Assembly (NCBI GenBank): GCA_017552715.1
Contig: JAFZOW010000019.1
Span: 39,750-103,749, forward strand
Direction: 5' to 3'
Source: Lachnospiraceae bacterium
GTDB taxonomy: Bacteria > Bacillota > Clostridia > Lachnospirales > Lachnospiraceae
Length of the DNA stretch: 64,000 nucleotides
In this document: piece after piece, positions 25,364 to 34,165 of the stretch
How the letters are laid out: each line of letters opens with the position of its first letter
Position numbering within the stretch: position 1 is the stretch's first letter
Program-made: the position numbers and the translations under genes
The notes under the pieces: model-generated
The model's database searches: none
Told to the model about the DNA's origin: nothing
Seen by the model: only the letters and a program-made list of their open reading frames with translations

Positions 25364-27210
25364 TCTCTGTACCACTGCTCCAGCATAAGTACGTTCCATA
25401 CCAGACGGGGAGAACGTCCCTGTCCGCGGAAATCCTTCCACAGCCCGCTGACGGCTTCAGCTTCCAGAAGGCCGTCCCCCGCAAGCATTGAATGCTCCAT
25501 CAGCTCCGCTGCCCATTCCGCCGTATCCCCTTCGGAAAGCCACTTTTTCAGCGGCACGGCAAAGCCCTTTTTGGGCCGTTCCATCAGTTCCTTCGGGACA
25601 TATCTGTAAAGTACTTCCTTTAATATCCTCTTCTGCACCCCTCCGTCGTATTTGTATTCCGCAGGCAGGCGCAGGGCAAATTCCACCACATCCTTATCCA
25701 GCATGGGGATACGGTTTTCCAGCGACACCGCCATACCGGCCCGGTCCACCTTCACCAGTATATCCTCCGGATGATAGCGCAGCAGGTCGTCCAGGAGCAT
25801 CTGCTGCATCTCATCCCCCCAAAGCTGCTTCTGCTTCAGGGAAAGGGAAGTCCCGGTAAGTTTTGCGATATAGGGATCGTAATGATCCACCGCCTCTTTG
25901 AGCTCCAGGATATTTCCCGCCTGCAGGCAGCAGCCCGCTCGATACAGCTTCGGGATCCCCAGAGGATGCGCTTCCGCCAGCTTTCCCAGGGGCTTTCGTA
26001 AGCCCTTCGGCACCAGACGCAGGGTTTTCCAGAGCTTTTCGATCTGCGGATAGGTGCGGTAGCCGCAGAAGAGCTCGTCTCCCGCATCCCCGGAAAGGGC
26101 CACGGTCACCTTGCTCTTTGCCAGACGGCTCACCAGATATGTAGGGATCTGGGAGGAATCGGCGTAGGGCTCACCATAGATCCCGGCGATCTTCGGGATC
26201 ACCGCCTTCAGCTCTTCCTCCGTAACGATCTGCTGTGTATGCTTTGTCCCGAGATGCTCCGCCACTGCCTTTGCCTCGGCGGATTCATCATATTCCTTTT
26301 CCGTAAAGCCTATGGAAAAGGTCTCCACACTGCCCGGCTGGAGCTTGCTCATAAGCGCCACCACCGTTGCGGAATCGATCCCGCCGGAAAGATATGCCCC
26401 TAAAGGCACATCCGATGCCAGCTGGCCCTTTACCGCATCCGTGAGCAGGCGCTCCAGCTCATCCGCCGCTTCTTCAAAGGTCCCCGTGAAGGGATCCTGC
26501 AGGGCCTCCGCTGCCTGACGGCGCAGGTCGTAATACAGGCCGCTCTTTATATCGCTGTCCCGGTAGGGAGCCTTGAGGCGCAGTATACCGCCGGGACGCA
26601 GCTTATATATGCCTTCATAGATGGTAGTGGGTGCGGGGATATAGCCGTAGAGCATATAGACAGGCAGCACATCCTGCCGTATCTTTGCCGTAAAGTCCGG
26701 AAATTCCGCAATGGCCGGAAGCTCCGAAGCAAAGACAAAGCTTTCCCCTACACGCCCGTAATAGAGAGGCTTTTCCCCAATACGGTCACGGCAAAGGGTA
26801 AGGCTCTCTTCCCAGCAGTCAAAAAGTGCAAAAGCAAACATACCCTTGATCTGCCGCAGGGTCTGCTGAAGACCCAGATGGGCAACGGCTTCCAGCAGGA
26901 TCTCGGTATCCGAGCTTCCCCTCCAGGAACGGAAGCCTGTCTCTTCCACAGCTGCCTTCAGTTCATCACTGTTGTAGATCTCGCCGTTATAGCTTATGAC
27001 ATAACGCCCGCAGGAGCTGCTCATGGGCTGTGCCCCGCTCTCCTTCAGGTCCCGTATGGCCAGACGTCTGTGCCCCAGTACCACACAGCCCTTGGGGTCG
27101 AACCACTCTCCCGCCGCATCCGGTCCCCGGTGTTCCAGGCGGTCCGTCATACGCCTTATGATCTCCGGGTTTATCTTCTTATCTGTTGTATATCCGGCAA
27201 TGCCGCACAT
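25339..27210 (-). CDS. asnB: Glutamine-dependent asparagine synthase-like amidotransferase
   Basis: The 623-residue enzyme starts with MCGIAGY, so Cys2 becomes the N-terminal nucleophile of the class II glutaminase domain (EHRGPDAAG and SYNGEIYN follow). The synthase domain holds the ATP PP-loop LSGGIDSATVV (274-284) and SGDAGDELFCGY. This start shares one base with the preceding TGA and has AAAGGATG upstream. The reaction makes an amide from a carboxylate, ATP and glutamine. Inside a polysaccharide operon that makes uronic-acid sugars it may amidate a uronic acid, as WbpS-type homologues are thought to do, rather than make free asparagine. Which role applies cannot be settled from sequence. 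Confidence 0.93.
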   Translation of the reverse strand: MCGIAGYTTDKKINPEIIRRMTDRLEHRGPDAAGEWFDPKGCVVLGHRRLAIRDLKESGAQPMSSSCGRYVISYNGEIYNSDELKAAVEETGFRSWRGSSDTEILLEAVAHLGLQQTLRQIKGMFAFALFDCWEESLTLCRDRIGEKPLYYGRVGESFVFASELPAIAEFPDFTAKIRQDVLPVYMLYGYIPAPTTIYEGIYKLRPGGILRLKAPYRDSDIKSGLYYDLRRQAAEALQDPFTGTFEEAADELERLLTDAVKGQLASDVPLGAYLSGGIDSATVVALMSKLQPGSVETFSIGFTEKEYDESAEAKAVAEHLGTKHTQQIVTEEELKAVIPKIAGIYGEPYADSSQIPTYLVSRLAKSKVTVALSGDAGDELFCGYRTYPQIEKLWKTLRLVPKGLRKPLGKLAEAHPLGIPKLYRAGCCLQAGNILELKEAVDHYDPYIAKLTGTSLSLKQKQLWGDEMQQMLLDDLLRYHPEDILVKVDRAGMAVSLENRIPMLDKDVVEFALRLPAEYKYDGGVQKRILKEVLYRYVPKELMERPKKGFAVPLKKWLSEGDTAEWAAELMEHSMLAGDGLLEAEAVSGLWKDFRGQGRSPRLVWNVLMLEQWYREWVKKEGN

Positions 27211-28394
27211 CAGCTTTTCATCCTTTCTTCCGCAAAGGCAAGCCATTCCTTTGTGATACGTTCCGCAGATGCGATCTCCCGTATCTTTACGGCTTCCTTC
27301 GCTACCCGTTCCGCTTCCTCCGGGTAATCCGCCATCTTGCACATGGCCGCTGCCAGCTCCTTCGGGTTTTCCGGCTCGGAAAGCAGGCCGTTCTCCCCGT
27401 CCGAGATCAGGGATGCGGGACCTCCGCAGGGACAGTCGGTGGCGATCACCGGCAGACCCAGGGACATGGCTTCCATCAGGGCATTGGGCATACCCTCATA
27501 TCGGGATGAGAGTACATAGACCGCCGCATCCCTTATGCATTCCGCCACGTTGCTGCGGTCTCCCATAAAGAGCACTTTTTCGTCCATCTCATGACCATGC
27601 ACGTATTCGGCCACCTGCAGACGGGTATTGTCCCCGCTGTCGCCGCCGTAGATCTCCAGTTTATATTCCGGATGCTTTTCGGAAAAGATCTCGAAGGCCT
27701 TTACCAGGGTCAGGTAGTCCTTGGCTTTATGATGGCGGCCCACGGCCACATATACCTTCCGGCGTTCTCTTCTGCCCCCGGTCGCAGATCGGGGGAGCCC
27801 GTCGCGGCTCTCCGCGACTTCAGGGGAATCCGTAAGGATTCCTTCCTCAGAAAAACGCTCAAGACTTAAACAGCGGGGATCCAGCGGATTTAGGATCACC
27901 CGTGAACGTTCCTTCACCGTCTCCGGGAAAAAGTCCATGGCCTGCCGGGTCTGGAAGACTCCTCCGGCAGCCCGGGGGTACAGATAGCCGCTTATGAACT
28001 TCTGGCTGCGGGAGGCATAATCCACCCGCGGATCGCTGCGTACCGAAAAGATCACCGGGATATGCAGGGGCCGGGCGGCAATAATGGCACGGTAGTTGGC
28101 GCTCTGCATAAAGGAAAAGACCACGTCCGGCTTTTCTTCCCTGAGGCAGTCCCGCAGGTGCTTTACCCGCAGGCGCATGCGGCTGAGCTTTCCGCTCTTT
28201 TCCTCCTCGGGGCTTAAGCCCATGACCACACGCTTTACTCCTTCCGGCAGGGGATACTCCACCTCCCCCTTAACAAGGGTAGCAATGGTCACTTCCAGCC
28301 CCTGCCGTTTCATTTCCCCGGCCAGGGTGGTGACCACGCGTTCCGCTCCGCCTTTCTGCAGGCTGTACAGATGAAAGAGTACTTTTTTTATCAT
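27210..28394 (-). CDS. Glycosyltransferase family 4 with an in-frame repeat insertion
   Basis: The 394-residue GT-B enzyme has FHLYSLQKGGAERVVTTLA at the N-terminus and VLSSRYEGMPNALMEAMSLG (about 291-310) as EX7E donor site, with VAVGRHHKAKDYLTLVKAF opening the donor domain. Between the two domains, residues about 185-208 (ILTDSPEVAESRDGLPRSAT) are encoded by a palindromic DNA repeat found elsewhere in the window, so the linker appears to have been lengthened by an insertion that kept the frame. The insertion lies in the interdomain region, where it may be tolerated. The gene overlaps both neighbours by one to four bases. Confidence 0.88.
   Translation of the reverse strand: MIKKVLFHLYSLQKGGAERVVTTLAGEMKRQGLEVTIATLVKGEVEYPLPEGVKRVVMGLSPEEEKSGKLSRMRLRVKHLRDCLREEKPDVVFSFMQSANYRAIIAARPLHIPVIFSVRSDPRVDYASRSQKFISGYLYPRAAGGVFQTRQAMDFFPETVKERSRVILNPLDPRCLSLERFSEEGILTDSPEVAESRDGLPRSATGGRRERRKVYVAVGRHHKAKDYLTLVKAFEIFSEKHPEYKLEIYGGDSGDNTRLQVAEYVHGHEMDEKVLFMGDRSNVAECIRDAAVYVLSSRYEGMPNALMEAMSLGLPVIATDCPCGGPASLISDGENGLLSEPENPKELAAAMCKMADYPEEAERVAKEAVKIREIASAERITKEWLAFAEERMKS
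27771..27842. repeat. Palindromic repeat, copy A, inside a GT4 coding sequence
   Basis: The 72-base stretch starts TCTGCCCCCG, contains the hairpin GTCGCGG-CTCT-CCGCGAC, and ends in a second hairpin GGAATCC-GTAA-GGATTCC. Its central 38 bases match the copy at 51787-51848 in 33 positions. The length is a multiple of three and the reading frame is kept through it. It appears to be a small dispersed element rather than ancestral GT4 sequence. Confidence 0.6.
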
Positions 28395-29521
28395 CGGAGT
28401 GCCTCCCGGTACAAGGCTTCCAGTGTAAGCACCTGTGTGTTCACATCGAAGCCCGCTTCCTTCATGGCTCCGGTATATTTCAGTTCCCCGGCCCTTTTAT
28501 CCGCCGGAAAACGCTCCGCCAGCTTAAGGGCCCTTTCCGCCCACAGGGCTGCCTCTTCCTTCAAAGACAGGCATTCCACCAGGGCTGTGACCCGTACATC
28601 TTTGGTAACCGCTTCGCTCATCAGTACCGGCAGGCCGGAAGCCTGGGCTTCCACCACCGTTCCGGGCAGGCCCTCATAATGAGAGGGAAAGACCAGCACA
28701 TCCATAGCCTGATAGTAGCTTTCCGGATCCGCCTGCCTTCCGGCAAAGATCACGCTCTCCCGTATGCCCAGCTTTTCCGCCTGCTGCCGGGTCTGTTCCA
28801 TCAGCTCCCCTTCTCCTACCAGAAGGAGCATGGCATTCTTTTCCCGCTTCTTTATCTCGGAAAATATCTTCAGAAGGAATTCATGGTTCTTCGCATAATG
28901 AAAACGTCCCACATGCCCCACGATAAAAGCATTTGATAAACCAAGGCGTTTTTTCAGTTCCTTCCCCGCCGCCACATGGGAAGCCGTGGGGGAAAAGCCG
29001 TCCAGGCTCACCGCATTGGGGAAGATACGTACTTCCGCTTCTTTTCCGAAGACCGCCTCCGCCGCTTCATGGGAACAGGCCAGACAGATATCCGCTTTTT
29101 TTGCCAGCCCCCGGCGCAGGCTCTTTTTGATCATCCCACCCAGGCCCGGATCCACTCCGGCACTGCGGGCGTGGGCCATGGTGCATTTCACGCCGCATTC
29201 CCTGGCAATGGGCAGGTACAGCCCCGCCGTATTGGTACTGTGACCCTGCACGATATCGATCTCGGGATGGGCGGAAAAGAATTCCCGCATCTCTTTTAAA
29301 TACCGTGCTTTATTGTATACCTTATACTTTACCGTGCGGAAGATCCTGCAGCCCAGCCTTTCCGCCTCCTCGTCAAAGAAAGCCGGCGGCTCGTTTAAGA
29401 GGAAATCATATTGAAACTGCTGCCGGTCCAGGCGCCGCAGTATGTCCATGATACGACTTTCGGCTCCACCCATGGAAAGCCCGCCCAGCACCTGAAGGAT
29501 CACGATCTTCCCGTTAAGCAT
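28391..29521 (-). CDS. Glycosyltransferase family 4
   Basis: A 376-residue GT-B protein starting VILQVLGGLSMGGAESRIM, with the Gly-rich acceptor loop, VGHVGRFHYAKNHEFLLKIF at the start of the donor domain, and VFPSHYEGLPGTVVEAQASG (about 276-295) as EX7E site. The pattern resembles EpsF-like exopolysaccharide transferases. Cytoplasmic, retaining. It overlaps the DUF2334 gene by eight bases and the next GT4 gene by four, so three genes are tightly coupled. Confidence 0.9.
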   Translation of the reverse strand: MLNGKIVILQVLGGLSMGGAESRIMDILRRLDRQQFQYDFLLNEPPAFFDEEAERLGCRIFRTVKYKVYNKARYLKEMREFFSAHPEIDIVQGHSTNTAGLYLPIARECGVKCTMAHARSAGVDPGLGGMIKKSLRRGLAKKADICLACSHEAAEAVFGKEAEVRIFPNAVSLDGFSPTASHVAAGKELKKRLGLSNAFIVGHVGRFHYAKNHEFLLKIFSEIKKREKNAMLLLVGEGELMEQTRQQAEKLGIRESVIFAGRQADPESYYQAMDVLVFPSHYEGLPGTVVEAQASGLPVLMSEAVTKDVRVTALVECLSLKEEAALWAERALKLAERFPADKRAGELKYTGAMKEAGFDVNTQVLTLEALYREALR

Positions 29522-30281
29522 GGTTTATAATCCTTCCCGCAATGTGCTTTGCCGTTGCATAGATATACTCCACAAAGGATGCTCCCCGCACCCTTTCTCT
29601 GGCCGGAAGCTTAAGAAGCTCCCCGTAATCGATAAAGCGTTCCCTCTGTTCGCGGAAAAGCTTTTCGTACCGGTCGTATTCCTCTTCCGTCATCTCGGCG
29701 CAATGCACCACATAGGTCGTTACACCGTATTCTTTTTTCAGTTCCCGGCTGCGCAGGAAAGAGATGGGCAGAAAGATCAGTCCGCCGCGGCTGTAAGGGT
29801 GACTCCCATAGCCATCCGTTATATAACGGAAGCCCAGCTTTTTCAGGGCCCGCAGCGTATTCTTATCAAAGCTGTGACCCGGGGCCATAAAGATATCGCT
29901 CTCCGCTCCCAGTTTACGAAGCTCTTCCTTACCTTCCCGCAGCATAAGATACTGCCGCTTAAGCTCCACTCCGGCAAATTCCGAAAAGCTGTTTAAGGGG
30001 AAGATCCCGGCTTTCTTCGTACTGTATACATGGGTCGTTCCGTGCTGGGCAAAGATCCAGCCCGCTTCCCGCCGTTCCTTAAGCCAGGCGGCATAAGCCT
30101 CCTTATCGTCAAAGGCAGGGTTGCGCTTATCCCCGGCCTCCAGCAGGGGATCCTCGTTCCGGGGCACCAGACCGATCAAAGGCCTGATCCCGTAGCGGTC
30201 CAGCAGCTCCGCAAAACGGGAGAATTTTTCCCAGTCCATGCCGGGTGTGATATCATCGATCCTTATGGCGATCCTGCGCAT
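29514..30281 (-). CDS. DUF2334 polysaccharide deacetylase-like protein
   Basis: The 255-residue protein opens RIAIRIDDITPGMDWEKF, with the Asp-Asp of NodB-fold carbohydrate esterases at about residues 8-9, and has IFAQHGTTHVYS (about 76-87) with two metal-site histidines, and IFMAPGHSFDKNTLRAL (about 130-146). DUF2334 is distantly related to polysaccharide deacetylases. No signal peptide or membrane helix is visible, so if it acts on sugars it does so in the cytoplasm, perhaps on a nucleotide- or lipid-linked amino sugar. It overlaps the epimerase gene by one base and the following GT4 gene by eight. Confidence 0.8.
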   Translation of the reverse strand: MRRIAIRIDDITPGMDWEKFSRFAELLDRYGIRPLIGLVPRNEDPLLEAGDKRNPAFDDKEAYAAWLKERREAGWIFAQHGTTHVYSTKKAGIFPLNSFSEFAGVELKRQYLMLREGKEELRKLGAESDIFMAPGHSFDKNTLRALKKLGFRYITDGYGSHPYSRGGLIFLPISFLRSRELKKEYGVTTYVVHCAEMTEEEYDRYEKLFREQRERFIDYGELLKLPARERVRGASFVEYIYATAKHIAGRIINHA

Positions 30282-31258
30282 CAGGCTAAATTCTCCCTAT
30301 ACCACTCGATGGCCAGCTGTATCCCGGTCTGGAAATCGTAATCGGGATCATAGTTAAGAAGCCTTCTTGCCTTGGAGATATCCGCATTGGAATGCTTGAT
30401 GTCCCCGGGACGATCCGGTCCGAAGATGGGTTCGATGTCTAATTCCAGTGCTTCGCAGAGGGCATGGTAGATATCGATCAGATATTCCCTACCGCCGTAA
30501 GCGATATTATATGCCTGACCGCAGGCTTCCTCTTCCGCCAGGCAGGCCTTCAGATTGGCTTCGATCACGTTATCGATGTAGGTAAAATCCCGGGACTGCT
30601 TCCCGTCACCGTTGATGGTGGGGCGCTCCCCGTGCAGGAGCTGGCGTATGAAGCGGGGGATCACGGCGGCATAAGCCCCGTCCGGATCCTGCCGGCGTCC
30701 GAACACGTTAAAGTAGCGCAGGCCCACGGTCTCCAGCCCGTAAAGCCGGTGATAGAGCTTGCCGTATTCCTCGCAGGCACGCTTCGTAAGAGCATAGGGC
30801 GAGAGCAGGTTTCCTTCCTGCCCCTCGGTCTTGGGCAGTACGGGATGATCCCCGTAAACAGAGGAGGATGAGGCATATACAAAACGCTTCACCCCCTGCT
30901 GCCGTGCTGCTTCCATCATGTTCAGCGTACCGCGTATGTTATTCTCTTCGTAAAAAAGAGGCATCTCGATACTGCGGGGCACACTGCCCCAGGCCGCCTG
31001 GTTCAGTACATAATCCACGCCTTCGCAGGCACGCATACAGGTATCCAGATCCTTGATATCCCCCCGGATGAATTCATATCCCGGCCGGTCCTGTAAAAAC
31101 TCCACATTCTCCGGCTTTCCCGTAGACAGATCATCCAGACAGTGCACCACATAACCAATATCCAGCAGGGCCTCGCAAAGGTTCGAGCCGATGAAGCCCG
31201 CCCCTCCGGTTACCAGAAAAACACTGTCTTTAGGAAATCTGAGCTCTTTAAATCCCAC
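30281..31258 (-). CDS. UDP-N-acetylhexosamine(uronic acid) 4-epimerase, WbpP/TviC-like
   Basis: This 325-residue extended SDR enzyme has GGAGFIGSNLC (18-28), NQAAWGSVPRSIEMP (86-100), SSSSVYGD and the catalytic Tyr155-x3-Lys159 in SPYALTKR. The AA-x-GSVPRSI motif is diagnostic of the WbpP/TviC/Gne2 group, which epimerises C4 of UDP-GlcNAc or UDP-GlcNAcA. It sits two bases after a WbpO/TviB-like dehydrogenase gene, the same pair that makes UDP-GalNAcA for the Vi antigen. The pair therefore likely supplies UDP-GalNAcA to this polysaccharide. Confidence 0.9.
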   Translation of the reverse strand: MGFKELRFPKDSVFLVTGGAGFIGSNLCEALLDIGYVVHCLDDLSTGKPENVEFLQDRPGYEFIRGDIKDLDTCMRACEGVDYVLNQAAWGSVPRSIEMPLFYEENNIRGTLNMMEAARQQGVKRFVYASSSSVYGDHPVLPKTEGQEGNLLSPYALTKRACEEYGKLYHRLYGLETVGLRYFNVFGRRQDPDGAYAAVIPRFIRQLLHGERPTINGDGKQSRDFTYIDNVIEANLKACLAEEEACGQAYNIAYGGREYLIDIYHALCEALELDIEPIFGPDRPGDIKHSNADISKARRLLNYDPDYDFQTGIQLAIEWYRENLA

Positions 31259-31260
31259 TT

Positions 31261-32577
31261 TTACAACCTCCAGAAAATACAGTCTTCGCGCTTCTCGTAA
31301 TCTTCCCTGGGTAATATGCCCTTCAGATCCAGCAGGACCTTCTGGGGATTCTTTGCAAAGAAAGCATCGATCTTTTCCTTCGTAAGGGCTTTGAAGCTTT
31401 CATGGGCCACGGCGATGATCAGCGCATCCAGTTCCTTCAGATCCTCCATGCCGCCGAAGTCGATGCCGTATAAGCGCTTTGCTTCCGCCGCATCCGCTTC
31501 GGGATCCACCACCAGGGGCATGATGCCGTAGTCCTTCAGCTCATTCACGATATCGATGACTTTTGTATTTCTTGTATCCGGGCAGTTTTCCTTAAAGGTA
31601 AAGCCCAGGATACCTACCTTCGCACCCTTCACGGGACGGTCCGCCCGGATCAGGGCCTTTACCAGGCTTTCTGCCACATAGCGGCCCATATCGTCGTTGA
31701 TACGGCGGCCGGATAAGATGATCTGGGAATGATAACCCAGTTCCTCCGCCTTATAGGTCAGATAGTAGGGGTCCACGCCTATGCAGTGGCCGCCCACCAG
31801 ACCCGGCTGAAACTTAAGGAAGTTCCACTTCGTGCCTGCGGCTTCCAGCACCGCCCGGGTATCGATGCCCATACGGTGAAAGATCATGGACAGCTCGTTC
31901 ATGAAAGCGATGTTGATATCCCGCTGGCTGTTTTCAATGACCTTGGCTGCTTCTGCCACCTTGATGGATTCCGCCCGGTACACACCGGCTTCCACCACCA
32001 GCCCGTAGACTTTGGCAACCGTATCCAGGGTCTCTTCATCCATACCGGAGACGATCTTTACGATGCTCTCCAGCCGGTGCTCCTTATCTCCCGGATTGAT
32101 ACGCTCCGGGGAATAGCCGATCTTGAAGTCCTTACCGCATTTCAGGCCGGATTCCGCTTCCAGGATGGGTACGCACACATCCTCCGTCACTCCGGGATAG
32201 ACGGTGGATTCAAAGACCACCACACTGCCGGGCTGAAGGTTACGGCCCAGGATACGGCTGGCCCCTTCCACGGGAGAAAGATCCGGCGTATGGTCGGCAT
32301 TCACCGGCGTAGGTACCGCCACGATATGGAAACGGGCTTCCTTCAGCTTCGTTTCGTCGGCGGTAAACTCCACCTTCGTATTCTTTATCACCTCGTCTCC
32401 CACCTCTTTGGTGGGATCGATCCCGCTTTTGTAGAGCGCGATCTTTTCCGCGTTTAAGTCGTAACCGATCACATCGATCTTTTTCGCAAAAGCCACCGCA
32501 ATGGGCATGCCCACGTAACCCAGGCCCACCAGGGAAAGCTTTGCTTTCTTTTGTGTCAGTTCTTCATAGAGCTTCAT
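31261..32577 (-). CDS. UDP-N-acetylhexosamine 6-dehydrogenase, WbpO/TviB-like
   Basis: The 438-residue enzyme belongs to the UDP-glucose/GDP-mannose dehydrogenase family. It has the NAD site SLVGLGYVGMP (15-25), VPTPVNADHTPDL (88-100), ESTVYPGVTED (123-133) and the catalytic Cys265 in GLVGGHCIGVDPYY. GFTFKENCPDTRNTKV is the C-terminal domain signature. The NPGDKEHRL segment is typical of the TviB/WbpO group acting on UDP-GlcNAc or UDP-GalNAc, not of UDP-glucose dehydrogenases. It oxidises C6 with two NAD to yield the uronic acid. The neighbouring 4-epimerase completes a UDP-GalNAcA route. Confidence 0.92.
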   Translation of the reverse strand: MKLYEELTQKKAKLSLVGLGYVGMPIAVAFAKKIDVIGYDLNAEKIALYKSGIDPTKEVGDEVIKNTKVEFTADETKLKEARFHIVAVPTPVNADHTPDLSPVEGASRILGRNLQPGSVVVFESTVYPGVTEDVCVPILEAESGLKCGKDFKIGYSPERINPGDKEHRLESIVKIVSGMDEETLDTVAKVYGLVVEAGVYRAESIKVAEAAKVIENSQRDINIAFMNELSMIFHRMGIDTRAVLEAAGTKWNFLKFQPGLVGGHCIGVDPYYLTYKAEELGYHSQIILSGRRINDDMGRYVAESLVKALIRADRPVKGAKVGILGFTFKENCPDTRNTKVIDIVNELKDYGIMPLVVDPEADAAEAKRLYGIDFGGMEDLKELDALIIAVAHESFKALTKEKIDAFFAKNPQKVLLDLKGILPREDYEKREDCIFWRL

Positions 32578-32593
32578 ATTTTCCTCCGGTTCA

Positions 32594-34165
32594 TTATTCT
32601 TGTAAGAGTTCTTCCATATTGTTATCCGAAAGGTACACCACCATGGTCTTCCCTATCCTGCGTACGCTCATTTCGGAAGGCCAGGGTTCCATATCCGCGA
32701 ACTCTTCCCTTCTCACAAGCTTCTTATGCCTCTCCGTCGGATACTCCGTATAAGATGTGGACAGATGCCAGTTCAGTGCATGTACATAATCCGCCTGGCT
32801 CTGCAGGAAGATATTGCTCACCACCCCGCTCATCATGGGTGCGGAAGGAACATACTCCGGCAGCTGGTACACGTTACCGATAACGGCCAGAGGCATTCCT
32901 TCTTCATAGCCCTCCGTCATCTCGATCCGGGTCTGCAGACGGTTCAGGAAATTCTCCGTACGCTCATTGGCCATGGCCATGCTCTCGTATGCCCGGTTGG
33001 CGATCACCACAAAGTGCAGGCTGATCAGCACCAGCAGCAGCAGGTTTGCAAAAGCCAGGGGATGTTTTTTCACTGCCTTCCATTCAGTGATCTCCGCCTT
33101 CAGCCCGGGCTGCTCCATAAGGATCAGGGGCAGGATATAAAAGAGGCTGAGGCTGAAGGACGCCGGCGATGACTGGTAGATATTCCTGGCGCTCACAAAC
33201 GAGAACACGTGGGTCACCGGCGGCAGCAGCAGGATCCATACCGGGATCAGCAAAAGCCGGACCGGCTTCTTAAACAGTCCGCCCTTCTTACAGGCTATGA
33301 GGATCAATACCCCCAGCAGGACAAAGAGCAGCACATTTGAGATATTGTAAAAGTTCAGCTGCCAGCGCACCAGGAAATAGCGGGCGAATTCCACCCAGCT
33401 TTCCTTAAGACCTTCCAGCAGGCTGTGGTTTACCGCCCCCTCCGTTGAGGTTCCGCCGATGAGCTTTACCGCGTCGTCCCCCACCGCATAATAGCTGCGG
33501 AAGATAGGCACACCGGCCAGATAGACCGCTGCTGCCGCGATACCCATGACCATGTATCGGCCGGCTTCCTTACAAAGATCGGAAAGCTTTGTTTCTCCTT
33601 TCAGGAGCATCAGTAAAAGCCATATCATCAGAAGCAGTATCGTCACCGAGATATAGGCCTGATAAAGGGCCAGGAAAACGATCATGCTCAGCCCGCCGAG
33701 GATCTGTCCCTTTACCCCGCGGATACGGATCACGCAATATGCGGCAAGCACCGAAAAGAACAGGCCCAGGAAATAGCCGTCGGCGGTATACATATAGGCA
33801 AAGGTACCGGTCACCACGGGATTACAGACCAGCAGCACCCCGCAGAGCAGCTGCGATACCCTGCTCTTCAGATCGAAGAGCTTCGTGATCAGCACCGCCG
33901 CCAGGGCGATATAAAAAATCGAGAGGCAGCCGATGAGCCAGGTCAGCTCCCGGGGCCCCCGGAAATCCTCCACATAATGGAGCAGATAACGACCCAGAGA
34001 TACCGTCCAGCTTAAGGAAATGGTCTCCAGATAATTGTAGGAATCCAGACAGAGAAATTTATTGGCAAGCCGGAAACCGTGGGTGATGAAGCCCGCGATC
34101 AGAACCGTCAGGAAAACCCGGCTCTCCCTCTTCGTCCAGAATCCTTTCAAGCCCGTCTCCGTCAA
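32594..34165 (-). CDS. GtrII-like membrane glucosyltransferase (Glucos_trans_II type)
   Basis: The 523-residue protein has about eleven membrane helices. The first extracytoplasmic loop reads LDSYNYLETISLSWTVSLGR, with the SLGR motif of the GtrII family from serotype-converting gene clusters. A soluble C-terminal part of roughly 115 residues (from about 405) follows. GtrII-type proteins transfer a sugar from bactoprenyl phosphate to the polymer outside the membrane. The gene directly upstream encodes a GtrB-like enzyme (four-base overlap) and a GtrA-like domain is present in the fusion gene at 41569, so a full Gtr triad can be assembled. Confidence 0.77.
   Translation of the reverse strand: MTETGLKGFWTKRESRVFLTVLIAGFITHGFRLANKFLCLDSYNYLETISLSWTVSLGRYLLHYVEDFRGPRELTWLIGCLSIFYIALAAVLITKLFDLKSRVSQLLCGVLLVCNPVVTGTFAYMYTADGYFLGLFFSVLAAYCVIRIRGVKGQILGGLSMIVFLALYQAYISVTILLLMIWLLLMLLKGETKLSDLCKEAGRYMVMGIAAAAVYLAGVPIFRSYYAVGDDAVKLIGGTSTEGAVNHSLLEGLKESWVEFARYFLVRWQLNFYNISNVLLFVLLGVLILIACKKGGLFKKPVRLLLIPVWILLLPPVTHVFSFVSARNIYQSSPASFSLSLFYILPLILMEQPGLKAEITEWKAVKKHPLAFANLLLLVLISLHFVVIANRAYESMAMANERTENFLNRLQTRIEMTEGYEEGMPLAVIGNVYQLPEYVPSAPMMSGVVSNIFLQSQADYVHALNWHLSTSYTEYPTERHKKLVRREEFADMEPWPSEMSVRRIGKTMVVYLSDNNMEELLQE

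Noticed and set aside
27211-27342. Longer start of the amidotransferase
   Set aside because: Class II glutamine amidotransferases need Cys as second residue, which fixes the start at 27210.
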